This document shows, piece by piece, positions 18,027-26,776 of a stretch of DNA of 43,378 nt. The DNA is from an uncultured Sutterella sp. (lineage in GTDB: Bacteria; Pseudomonadota; Gammaproteobacteria; Burkholderiales; Burkholderiaceae_F), in the NCBI GenBank assembly GCA_900552195.1, contig URYO01000001.1, positions 1-43,378 on the forward strand, written 5' to 3'. The notes below the pieces were generated by a model. The model ran no database searches. It was not told where the DNA came from and saw only the letters and a list, made by a program, of their open reading frames with translations. How positions within the stretch are numbered: position 1 is the stretch's first letter; the number at the start of each line of letters is the position of its first letter. Both the position numbers and the translations under genes were made by a program.

Positions 18027-19595
18027 ATGCACAACATGAAAAAACAAGCGCTGATCAGCTGCTCGGATAAATCCGGCGTCGTTGAATTTGCAAAAGCCCT
18101 GACAGAACTCGGATACCACATTCTGTCCACCGGCGGAACTGCAAAACTCATCGCTCAGGCAGGCATTCCCGTACAAGAGGTTGCCGACTACACCGGCTTC
18201 CCGGAAATGCTCGACGGAAGAGTCAAAACACTGAACCCGAAGATCCATGCCGGCATTCTTGCCCGCCGCCCCGTTGCGGAACATATGGAAGCGTTGAAGC
18301 AGTTTGAAATTGATCCCATCGACATCGTTGCAGTGAACCTGTATCCGTTCGAACAGGCCATCGCCAACCCGAACTGCACCTTCGAAAACGCCATCGAAAA
18401 CATTGATATCGGCGGCCCCACTATGATTCGCGCTGCTGCGAAGAACCATGAAAGCGTCACCGTTATTGTTTCTCCCGGCGACTACAGAAAAGTCATCGAA
18501 GAAATCAAAGAAAAGGGCAACGTTTCTCCTGAAACCAGACTGGAACTGGCAAAGAAAGTGTTCGTTCATACCGCTCACTATGACGCCATGATTTCCAACT
18601 ACCTGACCAGCATGAAGGGCAACGACGTCTCTACACGTACGAAGTTCCCGGAAAGCCTGACTCGTCAGTGGGTCAAGGTGCAGGACATGCGTTACGGCGA
18701 AAATCCTCACCAGGAAGCCGCCTTCTATCGTGAAAGAAATGTTGCACCGGGACTTTTGGCCGGCTACCACCAGCTGCACGGCAAAGAACTTTCCTACAAC
18801 AACATCGCCGACAGCGACGCTGCCTGGGAAGCCGTCCGCAGCTTTGACAGCCCCGCCTGTGTGATCATCAAACACGCTAACCCCTGCGGCGCAGCTATCG
18901 GTATGAATTCCGAAGAAGCCTACACCAAGGCATTCAAGTGCGACCCGACCTCTGCCTTCGGCGGCATCATCGCCTTCAACTGCGAAGTTTCCAAGGAAGC
19001 TGCTGAAAAGATTGCCAAACAGTTCGCCGAAGTCATCATTGCACCTGAGTTCTCTCAGGGTGCTTTAGACATTCTTCTGCAGAAGAAGAACCTTCGTCTG
19101 CTCACCGTTGCTATGGGCCACGCCCGCAACGACTTGGATATGAAGCGCATCGGCGGCGGTCTGCTGGTTCAGACACCCGATACACAGTGCGTCAGCGAAA
19201 AGGACCTCAAGGTTGTGACGAAACTCGCTCCGACCAGCGCTCAGATTTCCGACATGATGTTTGCTTGGAAGATCGCTAAGTTCATTAAGTCCAATACGAT
19301 CGTCTTTGTCCGCGACGGTATGACTTTAGGCGTCGGCGCCGGCCAGATGAGCCGTGTTGACTCTGCCAGAATCGCTGCGATCAAAGCAAAAGAAGCCGGA
19401 CTCTCGCTGGAAGGCAGCGTTGCCGCTTCGGACGCCTTCTTCCCGTTCAGAGACGGTTTGGATGTCATCATTGACGCCGGTGCCACTGCGGTCATCCAGC
19501 CGGGCGGATCTATCCGTGATGAAGAAGTGATTGCTGCGGCTAATGAACGCGGTATCACCATGGTCTTTACCGGTGAACGTCACTTCCGCCACTAA
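18027..19595 (+). CDS. purH: Bifunctional AICAR formyltransferase/IMP cyclohydrolase PurH
   Basis: Catalyses the last two steps of de novo IMP synthesis: formyl transfer to AICAR and ring closure. The N-terminal MGS-like cyclohydrolase domain (about 1-200) shows [25 protein letters not shown] and NLYPF. The C-terminal transformylase domain shows [13 protein letters not shown], the catalytic [17 protein letters not shown] and the terminal GERHFRH. At 522 residues it is full length. Two ATGs are possible, 18027 and 18036; GGAAG at 18011-18015 favours 18027. It ends at a terminator and so seems to form its own unit or the end of the dusB run. Confidence 0.97.
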   Translation: MHNMKKQALISCSDKSGVVEFAKALTELGYHILSTGGTAKLIAQAGIPVQEVADYTGFPEMLDGRVKTLNPKIHAGILARRPVAEHMEALKQFEIDPIDIVAVNLYPFEQAIANPNCTFENAIENIDIGGPTMIRAAAKNHESVTVIVSPGDYRKVIEEIKEKGNVSPETRLELAKKVFVHTAHYDAMISNYLTSMKGNDVSTRTKFPESLTRQWVKVQDMRYGENPHQEAAFYRERNVAPGLLAGYHQLHGKELSYNNIADSDAAWEAVRSFDSPACVIIKHANPCGAAIGMNSEEAYTKAFKCDPTSAFGGIIAFNCEVSKEAAEKIAKQFAEVIIAPEFSQGALDILLQKKNLRLLTVAMGHARNDLDMKRIGGGLLVQTPDTQCVSEKDLKVVTKLAPTSAQISDMMFAWKIAKFIKSNTIVFVRDGMTLGVGAGQMSRVDSARIAAIKAKEAGLSLEGSVAASDAFFPFRDGLDVIIDAGATAVIQPGGSIRDEEVIAAANERGITMVFTGERHFRH

Positions 19596-19612
19596 TTAAA
19601 TTTTCCTAATTC

Positions 19613-19645
19613 GAGCCGAAATCGCTGCAAATACGATTTCGGCTC
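19613..19645 (+). terminator. Hairpin terminator after purH
   Basis: A perfect 12-bp stem GAGCCGAAATCG/CGATTTCGGCTC with a nine-base loop lies 17 bases after purH. The following AATTATT is a poor U-tract, so termination may be incomplete. Confidence 0.65.
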
Positions 19646-19702
19646 AATTATTGATACAAAATTCAAGATATTTAGTCATCGGATCGCGGTCCGAGACTTT
19701 TT

Positions 19703-19729
19703 AGCACATTAAGATAAACTCAATGTGCT
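19703..19729 (+). promoter_or_regulatory. Stem-loop or operator before tolB
   Basis: AGCACATT and AATGTGCT form a perfect 8-bp inverted repeat separated by 11 bases, 29 bases before the preferred tolB start. The far-upstream GTG that would extend the tolB frame (19725) lies inside this repeat. Function unknown; an mRNA hairpin or a protein-binding site are both possible. Confidence 0.4.
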
Positions 19730-19757
19730 TGTTAGTTTTATGGAGATGAGGGAGCGT

Positions 19758-21053
19758 ATGGTCAGACGTGACTTGGGATTGAATCGACGCGGTTTTCTTC
19801 AAGCCGTCGGCTTGGCGGGGATAGCAGCCGCCCAACCGGCATTTGCACAGCTTTTTGTGAATATTCAAGGTGTCGGGGCAAACCAATTTCCAATCGCTAT
19901 TCAGCCGTTTTTCGGTAATAGCGAAGCGCCTGAAAATATTGCCGAAATTATCGGCAACGATTTGGTCCGCAGCGGTTTTTTCCGACTAGTTTCCTGTGAT
20001 GCCGCTACGGCACTCGACAAAGATCCCGATTGGAAAGCTTTAGGCACAGCCGGCGTCGGCGCATTTGCCGACGGCTCCGTGACACGCGCTGCCGACGGAC
20101 GCTATGAAATCAAGTTCCGTCTCTTTGACCCGGTGAAAAAGCAGGAGACCGACGAGGCTTCCTATATTTCCCCGAAAGATGACCTGCGTCTTTATGCCCA
20201 TAAGATTGCAGACCGAATCTTTGAACGTCTGACCGGAGAAAAAGGCGATTTTGCGACACGCATCGCTTATGTTTCTCAACAGGGCAAAAACAACTATGCC
20301 ATCATGGTCGCAGACAGCGACGGCTACAACCCTCAGGTTGCCCTTCGCATCAGACATCCGATCATTTCCATCGATTGGTCTCCTAACGGCAGACAGATTG
20401 CTTATACCTCCTTTGAGACCGGTAAGCCGACCGTTTGGATTCATGATTTGAGCACGGGCAAACGTCGTCAGGTCGCTGCTTTCCGCGGCAACAACAGTGC
20501 GCCGGCCTTTAGCCCTGACGGCGGCACGCTGGCCGTGGCTCTGTCGAAGGACGGCGGCACGAAGATTTATTTGCTGGATACCAACGGACAGAATCTCAGA
20601 CAGTTCACGACGGGCAGCAGTATTGATACAGAGCCCGCATTCTCGCCGGACGGCAAATATATTTACTTCACAAGCGACCGCGGCGGCAATCCGCAGATTT
20701 ACAGAAAGCCGGTTGCAGGCGGTTCTGCTGAACGCATTAGCTTCGGCAATGCCTATGCTATTAGCCCGGCAGTAAGTCCGAAAAACGACCAGGTCGCCTA
20801 CATTGTTCGTACCGGCGGTCACTTTAAGCTCGTGCAGCAGGATTTGGCGACCGGCAACGTGATCCCGCTTTCCGAAATCGGAAAGAATGAATCGCCGAGC
20901 TACTCGCCGAACGGCAACATGATTATTTATGCCTCCGAGGTTGGAGGTAAGGGTGTTCTGTCCACTGTCTCCACGGACGGAAGCACTCGTTCCCGACTCT
21001 CGGGTACCAGTGGAGACATTCGCGAACCCTCCTGGGGTCCCACCATTAAATAA
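19758..21053 (+). CDS. tolB: Tol-Pal system periplasmic protein TolB
   Basis: Periplasmic beta-propeller protein of the Tol-Pal system that binds Pal and helps constrict the outer membrane at division. After the signal come an N-terminal domain (about 32-150) and a propeller of PD40 repeats, with WSPNGRQIAYTS, FSPDGGTLAVAL, FSPDGKYIYFTSDRGG and YSPNGNMIIYAS visible. I prefer the ATG at 19758, since GAGG lies six bases before it, giving 431 residues. The frame also opens at a GTG at 19725 with poor signals. The signal peptide reads RRDLGLNRRGFLQAVGLAG and ends in AFAQ: it has a twin-arginine-like RRxFLQ, unlike the Sec signal of E. coli TolB. tolQRA is not adjacent; pal and cpoB follow. Confidence 0.95.
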   Translation: MVRRDLGLNRRGFLQAVGLAGIAAAQPAFAQLFVNIQGVGANQFPIAIQPFFGNSEAPENIAEIIGNDLVRSGFFRLVSCDAATALDKDPDWKALGTAGVGAFADGSVTRAADGRYEIKFRLFDPVKKQETDEASYISPKDDLRLYAHKIADRIFERLTGEKGDFATRIAYVSQQGKNNYAIMVADSDGYNPQVALRIRHPIISIDWSPNGRQIAYTSFETGKPTVWIHDLSTGKRRQVAAFRGNNSAPAFSPDGGTLAVALSKDGGTKIYLLDTNGQNLRQFTTGSSIDTEPAFSPDGKYIYFTSDRGGNPQIYRKPVAGGSAERISFGNAYAISPAVSPKNDQVAYIVRTGGHFKLVQQDLATGNVIPLSEIGKNESPSYSPNGNMIIYASEVGGKGVLSTVSTDGSTRSRLSGTSGDIREPSWGPTIK

Positions 21054-21066
21054 AAGGACGAAGAAG

Positions 21067-21558
21067 ATGATCTCTTCAAGATTTGCTATTTGCGCAGCCG
21101 CAGCAGCTGTCGCTCTTTCGCTCTCGGCTTGCTCTACAGTAGATCTGGATAAGGATAAAGCCGGCTCTATCACTGACGGAACTTCCGTTGAAGAAGCTCT
21201 GAGCTCTAAGACCGGTCCGCTCGCTAACCGCGAAGTTCACTTTGATTTTGACAGCTATACCGTCTCTCCCGACCAGATGCCGGTCGTGACCAATCACGCT
21301 CAGTTCCTGGCTGCTCACAAGAACCTGAACGTTCGTCTGGAAGGCAATACCGACGAACGCGGCGGACGTGAATACAACCTGGCTCTGGGTCAGAAGAGAG
21401 CTGAAGCCGTCAAAGAACGTATGACACTCTTGGGCGTTTCTCCTCAGCAAATCGAAACGGTCAGCTACGGTAAAGAAAAACCCAAAGCCGAAGGTCATGA
21501 CGAAGCGGCTTACTACGAAAACCGCAGAGTTGATATCCACTACATGCTCAATAAGTAA
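21067..21558 (+). CDS. pal: Peptidoglycan-associated lipoprotein Pal
   Basis: Outer-membrane lipoprotein that anchors the envelope to peptidoglycan and partners TolB. The lipobox is LSAC at residues 19-22, so the mature protein starts at C22 with Ser at +2, consistent with outer-membrane sorting. An OmpA-like peptidoglycan-binding domain follows from about residue 58, with HFDFDSYTV, the EGNTDERGGREYNLALGQKR signature, and YENRRVDIHY near the end. The frame is open further upstream inside tolB, but the ATG at 21067 with AAAGGA before it gives 163 residues and the lipoprotein signal. It is 13 bases after tolB and 5 before cpoB, so the three are one operon. Its N-acylation needs Lnt (3875). Confidence 0.96.
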   Translation: MISSRFAICAAAAAVALSLSACSTVDLDKDKAGSITDGTSVEEALSSKTGPLANREVHFDFDSYTVSPDQMPVVTNHAQFLAAHKNLNVRLEGNTDERGGREYNLALGQKRAEAVKERMTLLGVSPQQIETVSYGKEKPKAEGHDEAAYYENRRVDIHYMLNK

Positions 21559-21563
21559 TTTAC

Positions 21564-22256
21564 ATGAAAAGAATCGCGCTGGTGCTCCTTGGCACCGTTC
21601 TGTTGTCCGTCAATACATCGGCATGGGCGCTCTTCGGAGACGATGAAGCCCGCAAAGCAATTCTGGAGCTTCGCGATCAGCTGAAGTCTCAGCAGGAAGT
21701 GCAGATGTCGCTGTATGACCGACTGGAAAAACTGACGAAGGAAGTTCAGACGCTCCGCGGCAAAGTAGAGGATCTGACCAATTCCGTCGGTAAGGAAAAA
21801 CAAAACGCCGAGACCATTTATGACGATCTTTCGAATCGTCTGAATGAAATGGATCCTAAGGCCAAGGCAGCAGCAGCCGCTTCTGATCGGGAGATTTCCG
21901 CAAAGCAGGAACTTGACCGCTGCTTGTCCGTCTTTCAAAAGGGCGACGCCAATCAAGCGATTAAATGCTTCTCAGGCATGACACAAAAGTACAGCAAGAC
22001 AAAGGTTTATCCTGATGCTCTGTACTGGCTCGGCAGCAGCTACTACATGAAAGGCAACTTTGCGCAGACGATCGCCACCGAGCAGCGTCTGATTTCAGGC
22101 TACAGCAAACATGCTAAAGTGCCTGAGGCCTATCTGCTTGTCGGTATGGCTCAGATGGATTCTAAGAAACCCGCGGAAGCCAAGGCTACTTTTAATAAGC
22201 TCATCAAGCTTTATCCGAAGAGCAGCGCGGCAGGACTTGCTAAAAAGCAGATGTAA
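21564..22256 (+). CDS. cpoB: Cell division coordinator CpoB (YbgF)
   Basis: Periplasmic protein linking Tol-Pal constriction with PBP1B peptidoglycan synthesis. The signal peptide MKRIALVLLGTVLLSVNTSA is followed by a coiled coil of about residues 28-90 (the trimerisation segment) and a C-terminal TPR domain with ALYWLGSSYYMKGNFAQTI and EAYLLVGMAQM repeats from about 110. At 230 residues it is within the family range (240-280). It begins 5 bases after pal and ends at a strong terminator, making tolB-pal-cpoB a three-gene unit. Confidence 0.92.
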   Translation: MKRIALVLLGTVLLSVNTSAWALFGDDEARKAILELRDQLKSQQEVQMSLYDRLEKLTKEVQTLRGKVEDLTNSVGKEKQNAETIYDDLSNRLNEMDPKAKAAAAASDREISAKQELDRCLSVFQKGDANQAIKCFSGMTQKYSKTKVYPDALYWLGSSYYMKGNFAQTIATEQRLISGYSKHAKVPEAYLLVGMAQMDSKKPAEAKATFNKLIKLYPKSSAAGLAKKQM

Positions 22257-22277
22257 TCAATCGCAGATTGATGATCG

Positions 22278-22298
22278 AGGACCTTCGGGTCCTTTTTT
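22278..22298 (+). terminator. Intrinsic terminator after cpoB
   Basis: AGGACC/GGTCCT with a TTCG tetraloop followed by a run of T lies 21 bases after the cpoB stop. Classic rho-independent form ending the tolB-pal-cpoB operon. Confidence 0.9.
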
Positions 22299-22336
22299 AA
22301 TTCCCCAATTTCGTGATCCCTCAGAAACTATTGCCT

Positions 22337-22355
22337 TTTAGCTTATTAAGCTAAA
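22337..22355. promoter_or_regulatory. Palindrome upstream of clcA
   Basis: TTTAGCTTA-T-TAAGCTAAA is a perfect 9+1+9 palindrome 52 bases before the clcA start. It could be an operator, or an 8-bp hairpin with an ATT loop in the transcript. No family of regulator is recognised. Confidence 0.45.
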
Positions 22356-22388
22356 GAACATCAAGAAAAATTCGGAACTCGGCGGAGT

Positions 22389-22405
22389 ATCCCTAAAGGA
22401 GGGAT
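22389..22405 (+). promoter_or_regulatory. Hairpin covering the clcA ribosome-binding site
   Basis: ATCCCT (22389-22394) and AGGGAT (22400-22405) form a 6-bp stem with loop AAAGG, one base before the GTG start. The strong Shine-Dalgarno AAGGAGGG (22396-22403) lies half in the loop and half in the 3' arm, so folding should reduce translation initiation. Confidence 0.45.
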
Positions 22406-22406
22406 C

Positions 22407-23741
22407 GTGTCCTTTACGCGTAAATGTTGGTTTTATTTAGTATGCTTGTTTGCCGGCCTTTGTACCGGGGCAGTCGGCGGATACTTCCAGTACTTCCTGC
22501 ATAAAGCGGACCATTTGCGGATGCAGTTAACGACATGGGCCCATTCCGTCAGTTTTTGGGAAGGATTCGGAGCTGTTGTGGCTGTTTGCGTGGCCTGCGC
22601 CGTCATCGGACGATTCTTAGTTCGTTTTGCTCCGACGGCCGGCGGCAGTGGAATTCAATATGTTGAAGCGGCCTGGAGAGAAGAGGTTGAACCGGCGCGC
22701 TTTAAGATCTTATTGGTTAAGTTCTTCGGCGGTATTTTGACGCTGGGCAGCGGTATGGCTTTGGGCCGTGAAGGTCCGACGGTTCAAATGGGTGCTTCTA
22801 TCGGAGCGACGATTGCCCGCATACTGAAATTCTCGAAAGAAGAGCTTCGTTTTCTCACTATTGCGTCTGCTGGTACCGGCTTGGGTGTGGCTTTTTCGTC
22901 TCCGCTCGGCGGAGCGATGTTCACCTTCGAGGAAGTCACGAAAGATATCCGGATGAACCTTGTGATTCCGACGCTGATCTGCGTTTTTGCCGGCTGCACG
23001 GTCTCTATGACGATTCTCGGCATGCAGCCTGACTACAACGTGATCAATCGATCTTTCATGATTCCGGGTGTCAAAGAATCTGTCGCCTTCATTTTGTTCG
23101 GCATCTTTATCGGAGTGATGGGACCGCTCTATAACAAGATGGTTCTCATTCTTCTGAACACGAATGCGTACTTCAAAAAAGTCCTCCCCGAAGTGAAGGC
23201 CGGGATCATCGGCGTTGTCGTTGCCCTGTTGGTTTATTTTGCTCCGGGGCTTGCGGGCGGCGGAGATCAGCTGGGCACCGAGATGCTGAACTATACGTTC
23301 CCTATCGCAACGGTCTTAGTCATCGGATTGATACGCTGGTTCTTTGCGCCTCTTTGCTACGCCACAGGGGTTCCCGGCGGTCTCTTCTCACCGCTTCTTC
23401 TGATGGGCGGAATCTTAGGCCACGTTTTTGCATGGACGCTGAATCTCATCGGATTTGATTTAAACCCAATGGCTTTCTGCGCCGTTGGGATGAGCGCCTT
23501 CTTTGCCTCCACGATTTGTGCTCCGATAACCGGCGTTCTACTGATCCTTGAAATGACCGCATGCTGGGATTTAACACTTCCGATGCTCATCGGGTCGGCC
23601 TTGGCATTCTTTACGGCTCAGGCTTTGAAGAGCCAGCCGATTTACACGGCTCTGCGCCTGCGGATTCCCGAAGTCAAGCAAATGCAGCAGCAGGGCGTCG
23701 ATGTGCTTCAGGCGCCTGCTATTCCTGAAAAGTTGTCGTAG
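22407..23741 (+). CDS. clcA: ClC-family H+/Cl- exchange transporter
   Basis: Inner-membrane ClC protein, likely an H+/Cl- antiporter that helps acid resistance or charge balance. The ion-pathway motifs are present in order: GSGIQ (80-84), GREGPTVQ with the gating glutamate at E122, and GVPGGLFSPLLLMGG near residue 325. FTFEEV holds E175/E176, matching the internal proton-transfer glutamate of exchangers, which argues for an antiporter rather than a channel. At 444 residues it lacks C-terminal CBS domains, like E. coli ClcA. The start is GTG at 22407 with a very strong AAGGAGGG; see the overlapping hairpin. Confidence 0.93.
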   Translation: MSFTRKCWFYLVCLFAGLCTGAVGGYFQYFLHKADHLRMQLTTWAHSVSFWEGFGAVVAVCVACAVIGRFLVRFAPTAGGSGIQYVEAAWREEVEPARFKILLVKFFGGILTLGSGMALGREGPTVQMGASIGATIARILKFSKEELRFLTIASAGTGLGVAFSSPLGGAMFTFEEVTKDIRMNLVIPTLICVFAGCTVSMTILGMQPDYNVINRSFMIPGVKESVAFILFGIFIGVMGPLYNKMVLILLNTNAYFKKVLPEVKAGIIGVVVALLVYFAPGLAGGGDQLGTEMLNYTFPIATVLVIGLIRWFFAPLCYATGVPGGLFSPLLLMGGILGHVFAWTLNLIGFDLNPMAFCAVGMSAFFASTICAPITGVLLILEMTACWDLTLPMLIGSALAFFTAQALKSQPIYTALRLRIPEVKQMQQQGVDVLQAPAIPEKLS

Positions 23742-23796
23742 CGCTGTTTGACCTGATAAGCTGTACTCTGGTTCGGGAGAGGGCTCGTCTCTCTCT

Positions 23797-23849
23797 TTCG
23801 ACAGGAGTCTGATGCGACTGGTACCGGCTATTCGCTCCGTTCTGTCGAA
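23797..23849 (+). promoter_or_regulatory. Structured leader before the malic enzyme gene
   Basis: TTCGACAG (23797-23804) and CTGTCGAA (23842-23849) are an 8-bp perfect inverted repeat, ending 24 bases before the start codon, with an inner GAGTC/GACT stem. Upstream, GAGAG/CTCTC can also pair. This may be a regulatory leader or an operator; no known riboswitch is recognised. Confidence 0.35.
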
Positions 23850-23873
23850 CTTTCTGTTTTTCGGAAAATATAA

Positions 23874-25499
23874 ATGAAAAATATCAGTGTGGGAACGGAA
23901 GCCCTGGATGATCCGTTCGTCAATCAAGGAACAGCCTTTAGTCGGGAAGCCAGAATAAAACGGAAACTGCGCGGACTGCTTCCTCCGAGAGTGACGACGC
24001 TGGAGCATCAGGCCAAGCGGGCTTTAGAAAGAATTCGTCAGGCTGAAGAGCCGCTCCAGAAATACGAAATCCTTTCGCTGCTCCGACACAGAAACGCAAC
24101 CCTCTTTTATTACCTCCTCGAAAATAATATTGAGGAGCTGATGCCTATCGTCTATACGCCGACGGTCGGCAAAGCCTGTCAGGAATTCGATCGAATTTAC
24201 AGTGAACCGGAGGGCCTTTACGTCACAATTGAAGATAAAGGTTCGATTCGGGACGTGATCAATAATTGGCCCTATGAAGATGTCGACATGATCGTCGTGA
24301 CAGACGGCGAACGTATTCTCGGATTAGGCGACCTCGGCGCCGGCGGAATGGGCATTCCGATCGGAAAACTTTCTCTTTACACGGCTTGCGCAGGGCTCAA
24401 TCCAGCGCGCGCTCTGCCCGTACTCTTGGATGTCGGCACTAATAATCAGGGTTTGCTGCATGATCCCCTTTATCTCGGTCTGCAGCAGCCGAGGGTTGAC
24501 GGCGAGGAATACTACGCTTTTATCCGAGAGTTCATAGAAGCCGCTAAAGCACGCTGGCCTCATGTGATTATCCAATTCGAAGACTTTGCTAATCGTCACG
24601 CCTTTGCTCTGTTGGATCAATGGAAGGGTAAGACTGCTTGTTTCAATGACGATATTCAGGGAACTGCGGCGGTTGCCGTTGCAGGTTTCTATGCGGCGGC
24701 AAGGGCTAAGGGAAGTTCTCTTTCAGAGGAAAAATTCCTTTTCTTAGGCGCCGGTGAGGCTGCCGGCGGGATTGCCGATCTGCTGGTTGAGGCCATGATG
24801 AAGGAAGGCCTGACGCAGGAGGAGGCGATCAATAAGATTTTCTTGTTTGACTCCCACGGTCTGGTGACAAAAGACCGAGAAGAAATGACGCCGCTGAAGC
24901 AGAAATTTGCCCACGAGCTTGAACCTCAGAGCACTTTTCTTGACGCCATCGGCGAAGTGAAGCCTACCGCGATTGTGGGCTGTGCGGCTCAGGCAGGATC
25001 CTTTAATGCCTACGTTCTGAGCGCAATGGCAAGAATCAATGAGCGCCCCATCATCTTTGCTTTATCGAATCCGACGTCCCGCTCTGAATGCACGGCAAGA
25101 GAGGCTTATACCTATACGGAAGGAAGATGCCTCTTTGCTTCCGGCAGCCCCTTCCCACAGGTTGAAATCAACGGAAAGACGTTCGTTCCCCGTCAGAGCA
25201 ACAACTCTTATGTTTTCCCAGGGATCGGGCTCGGATTGGTAGCTTCTTCGCCTCGAGTTGTTCCGCAAAGCGTGTTTTTGAGTGCAGCGGAAGCACTCTC
25301 CAAGATGGTCTCTGACGAAGATTTAGAAAAAGGGAGTTTATTCCCGCCGCTCATAAAGATTCGCGAAGTTTCTCAGTCCATTGCGGCTGCAGTTGCCGAG
25401 CAATGTTTCACGACAGGTGTTGCCGGAGTATCGAATCAGGCCGATTTATCCGAAGCGATTCAGGCGGCGATGTATAAACCTGTCTACGATCAAATCTGA
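23874..25499 (+). CDS. maeA: Malic enzyme (probably NAD-dependent)
   Basis: Oxidative decarboxylation of L-malate to pyruvate and CO2 with reduction of NAD(P). Large (SfcA/MaeA-type) form of 541 residues. Conserved elements are the YTPTVG block with the catalytic Tyr Y94, K165 in GMGIPIGKLSLY, the metal ligands in FEDFANRHAF (E236, D237) and FNDDIQGTAA (D259/D260), and the nucleotide-binding loop LGAGEAAG at 291-298. NAD rather than NADP use is inferred from the subfamily. It links C4-dicarboxylates to pyruvate, which fits a cell that also reduces an external acceptor (next block), although the two are convergent and not one operon. Confidence 0.94.
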   Translation: MKNISVGTEALDDPFVNQGTAFSREARIKRKLRGLLPPRVTTLEHQAKRALERIRQAEEPLQKYEILSLLRHRNATLFYYLLENNIEELMPIVYTPTVGKACQEFDRIYSEPEGLYVTIEDKGSIRDVINNWPYEDVDMIVVTDGERILGLGDLGAGGMGIPIGKLSLYTACAGLNPARALPVLLDVGTNNQGLLHDPLYLGLQQPRVDGEEYYAFIREFIEAAKARWPHVIIQFEDFANRHAFALLDQWKGKTACFNDDIQGTAAVAVAGFYAAARAKGSSLSEEKFLFLGAGEAAGGIADLLVEAMMKEGLTQEEAINKIFLFDSHGLVTKDREEMTPLKQKFAHELEPQSTFLDAIGEVKPTAIVGCAAQAGSFNAYVLSAMARINERPIIFALSNPTSRSECTAREAYTYTEGRCLFASGSPFPQVEINGKTFVPRQSNNSYVFPGIGLGLVASSPRVVPQSVFLSAAEALSKMVSDEDLEKGSLFPPLIKIREVSQSIAAAVAEQCFTTGVAGVSNQADLSEAIQAAMYKPVYDQI

Positions 25500-25513
25500 C
25501 TAAATAAGAAAAA

Positions 25514-25552
25514 CCTTCAGGACTGCGGAAGGAGAAACAGCATTCCTGAAGG
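25514..25552. terminator. Shared hairpin between convergent maeA and porin
   Basis: CCTTCAGG (25514-25521) and CCTGAAGG (25545-25552) form an 8-bp perfect inverted repeat with a 23-base loop in the gap between convergent genes. On the minus strand it is followed by TTTTTCTT, a usable U-tract for the porin transcript; on the plus strand the U-tract is lacking. Confidence 0.5.
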
Positions 25553-25597
25553 CCAAGATTTAGAAGTACTCTCAGATCACAAAAGAAGAAAAATTGA

Positions 25598-26743
25598 TTA
25601 GAACGTGTGGTTCATACCCACGAATGTGGTCCACGGGTTTTTGCCCATGTTCGTGGTCGGTGCCGATGAAGTACCGCCACCGCCGTTGATTGTGTAATTC
25701 ACGTTCTTCTCGTTGTTGAGATAGGCAGCACCGGCGTAGAGAGTGGTGCGTTTACTCAGCGGATAGTCATAACGAGCTGAGACGTTCCACGCATTGGCCG
25801 AATCAGTCGTATTGTTCTTCAAATACGCAAAGCCGTTTAACAGGTTGCCGCCGAATAACGGAGTCTTAGCCGATACGCTGTATACCATGATGTTCGGGTT
25901 GGTGTCTCGGACTGCTGCCTTGGAACCGTTCTTGTAGACCAAGTTGCCGTAGAGCCTGGTGAATCCGAAGTCGTAGCTTGCACCTAAGTTATACAGCGCA
26001 GCGTGCGAATTCGGGTTTTTGAGGTTATTTGGAGCCTCTGCAGCCAGGTTTTGGTAGGTGTAAGTGAAGCCGATACCGAAAGCACCCTTGCGATAGACGG
26101 CTTGAGCAGCGTAGCTGTTGCCGTACTTATTCGACATTTCGGATTCGGAATTCAGTTTGTTCTGTTCACCTAAAGAGACCATAGCAGAGAGCTTTAAGCC
26201 GCCAAAAGCCGGGCTTTCATAGACAAAGGAATTATCTCTGCGGGTCAGATTGTCGACACCTGAAGCTCCGTTAATGCCGGGAATATGCGTATTCGGAAGA
26301 TAGGGCGCCGGAGCCATGAAGTTGTTAATCGTGCTGCCTAAACTGCAGGCAAAAGCGTCAAACTGGGCGATTCCGCCGAAGTTCAGGGTGTACTGACGGC
26401 CGAAAGAAAACGTGCCCCAGTCAGTGTTTCGGATTCCGAGGATCGCCTCTCGCTGGAAGGCCCATCCTTCCGGCTGAGCGGCGGTGGTATTGGTGCCGTT
26501 ATCGACAAAGAAGCCGTTTTCCAAACGGAAGAACACATTTGTGCCTCCGCCTAAGTCCTCCGTCCCCTTAATGCCGATGCGAGATCCGCCTTTACCGCCG
26601 CTTCCTAAGTCGACAACGGTGCCGTTTCCGCCGTTGTAAAGCTGGACATATGCGTCCACCATTCCGTAGACGGAGACGTCGGAGGCGTAGACGCTTCCGC
26701 AGAAGCAGCAAGCAATCGCTGCAATGACTTTTTTAGATTTCAT
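25598..26743 (-). CDS. Outer-membrane porin (betaproteobacterial Gram-negative porin)
   Basis: Trimeric general porin of the Porin_4/OmpC-like type. The signal peptide MKSKKVIAAIACCFCGSVYA is followed by SDVSVYGMVDAYVQLY, the classic first strand of Burkholderiales porins, then GSRIGIKGTEDLGGG and FFRLENGF. The C-terminal residue is Phe (FVGMNHTF), the BAM recognition signal. At 381 residues it is a 16-strand size. A strong AAGGAGGG precedes the ATG. It lies only 33 bases after the tetraheme cytochrome gene on the same strand with no terminator between them, so it may be co-transcribed with the reductase and cytochrome, which is unusual for a porin and suggests a substrate-entry role. Selectivity cannot be read from sequence. 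Confidence 0.93.
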   Translation of the reverse strand: MKSKKVIAAIACCFCGSVYASDVSVYGMVDAYVQLYNGGNGTVVDLGSGGKGGSRIGIKGTEDLGGGTNVFFRLENGFFVDNGTNTTAAQPEGWAFQREAILGIRNTDWGTFSFGRQYTLNFGGIAQFDAFACSLGSTINNFMAPAPYLPNTHIPGINGASGVDNLTRRDNSFVYESPAFGGLKLSAMVSLGEQNKLNSESEMSNKYGNSYAAQAVYRKGAFGIGFTYTYQNLAAEAPNNLKNPNSHAALYNLGASYDFGFTRLYGNLVYKNGSKAAVRDTNPNIMVYSVSAKTPLFGGNLLNGFAYLKNNTTDSANAWNVSARYDYPLSKRTTLYAGAAYLNNEKNVNYTINGGGGTSSAPTTNMGKNPWTTFVGMNHTF

Positions 26744-26776
26744 AAGATATCCCTCCTTGTTTTAGTGCCGTTTGAT

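Noticed and set aside
20040..21173. A 377-codon minus-strand open frame opposite tolB and pal
   Set aside because: It covers two confidently identified genes, its translation shows no family features, and no ribosome-binding site supports it.
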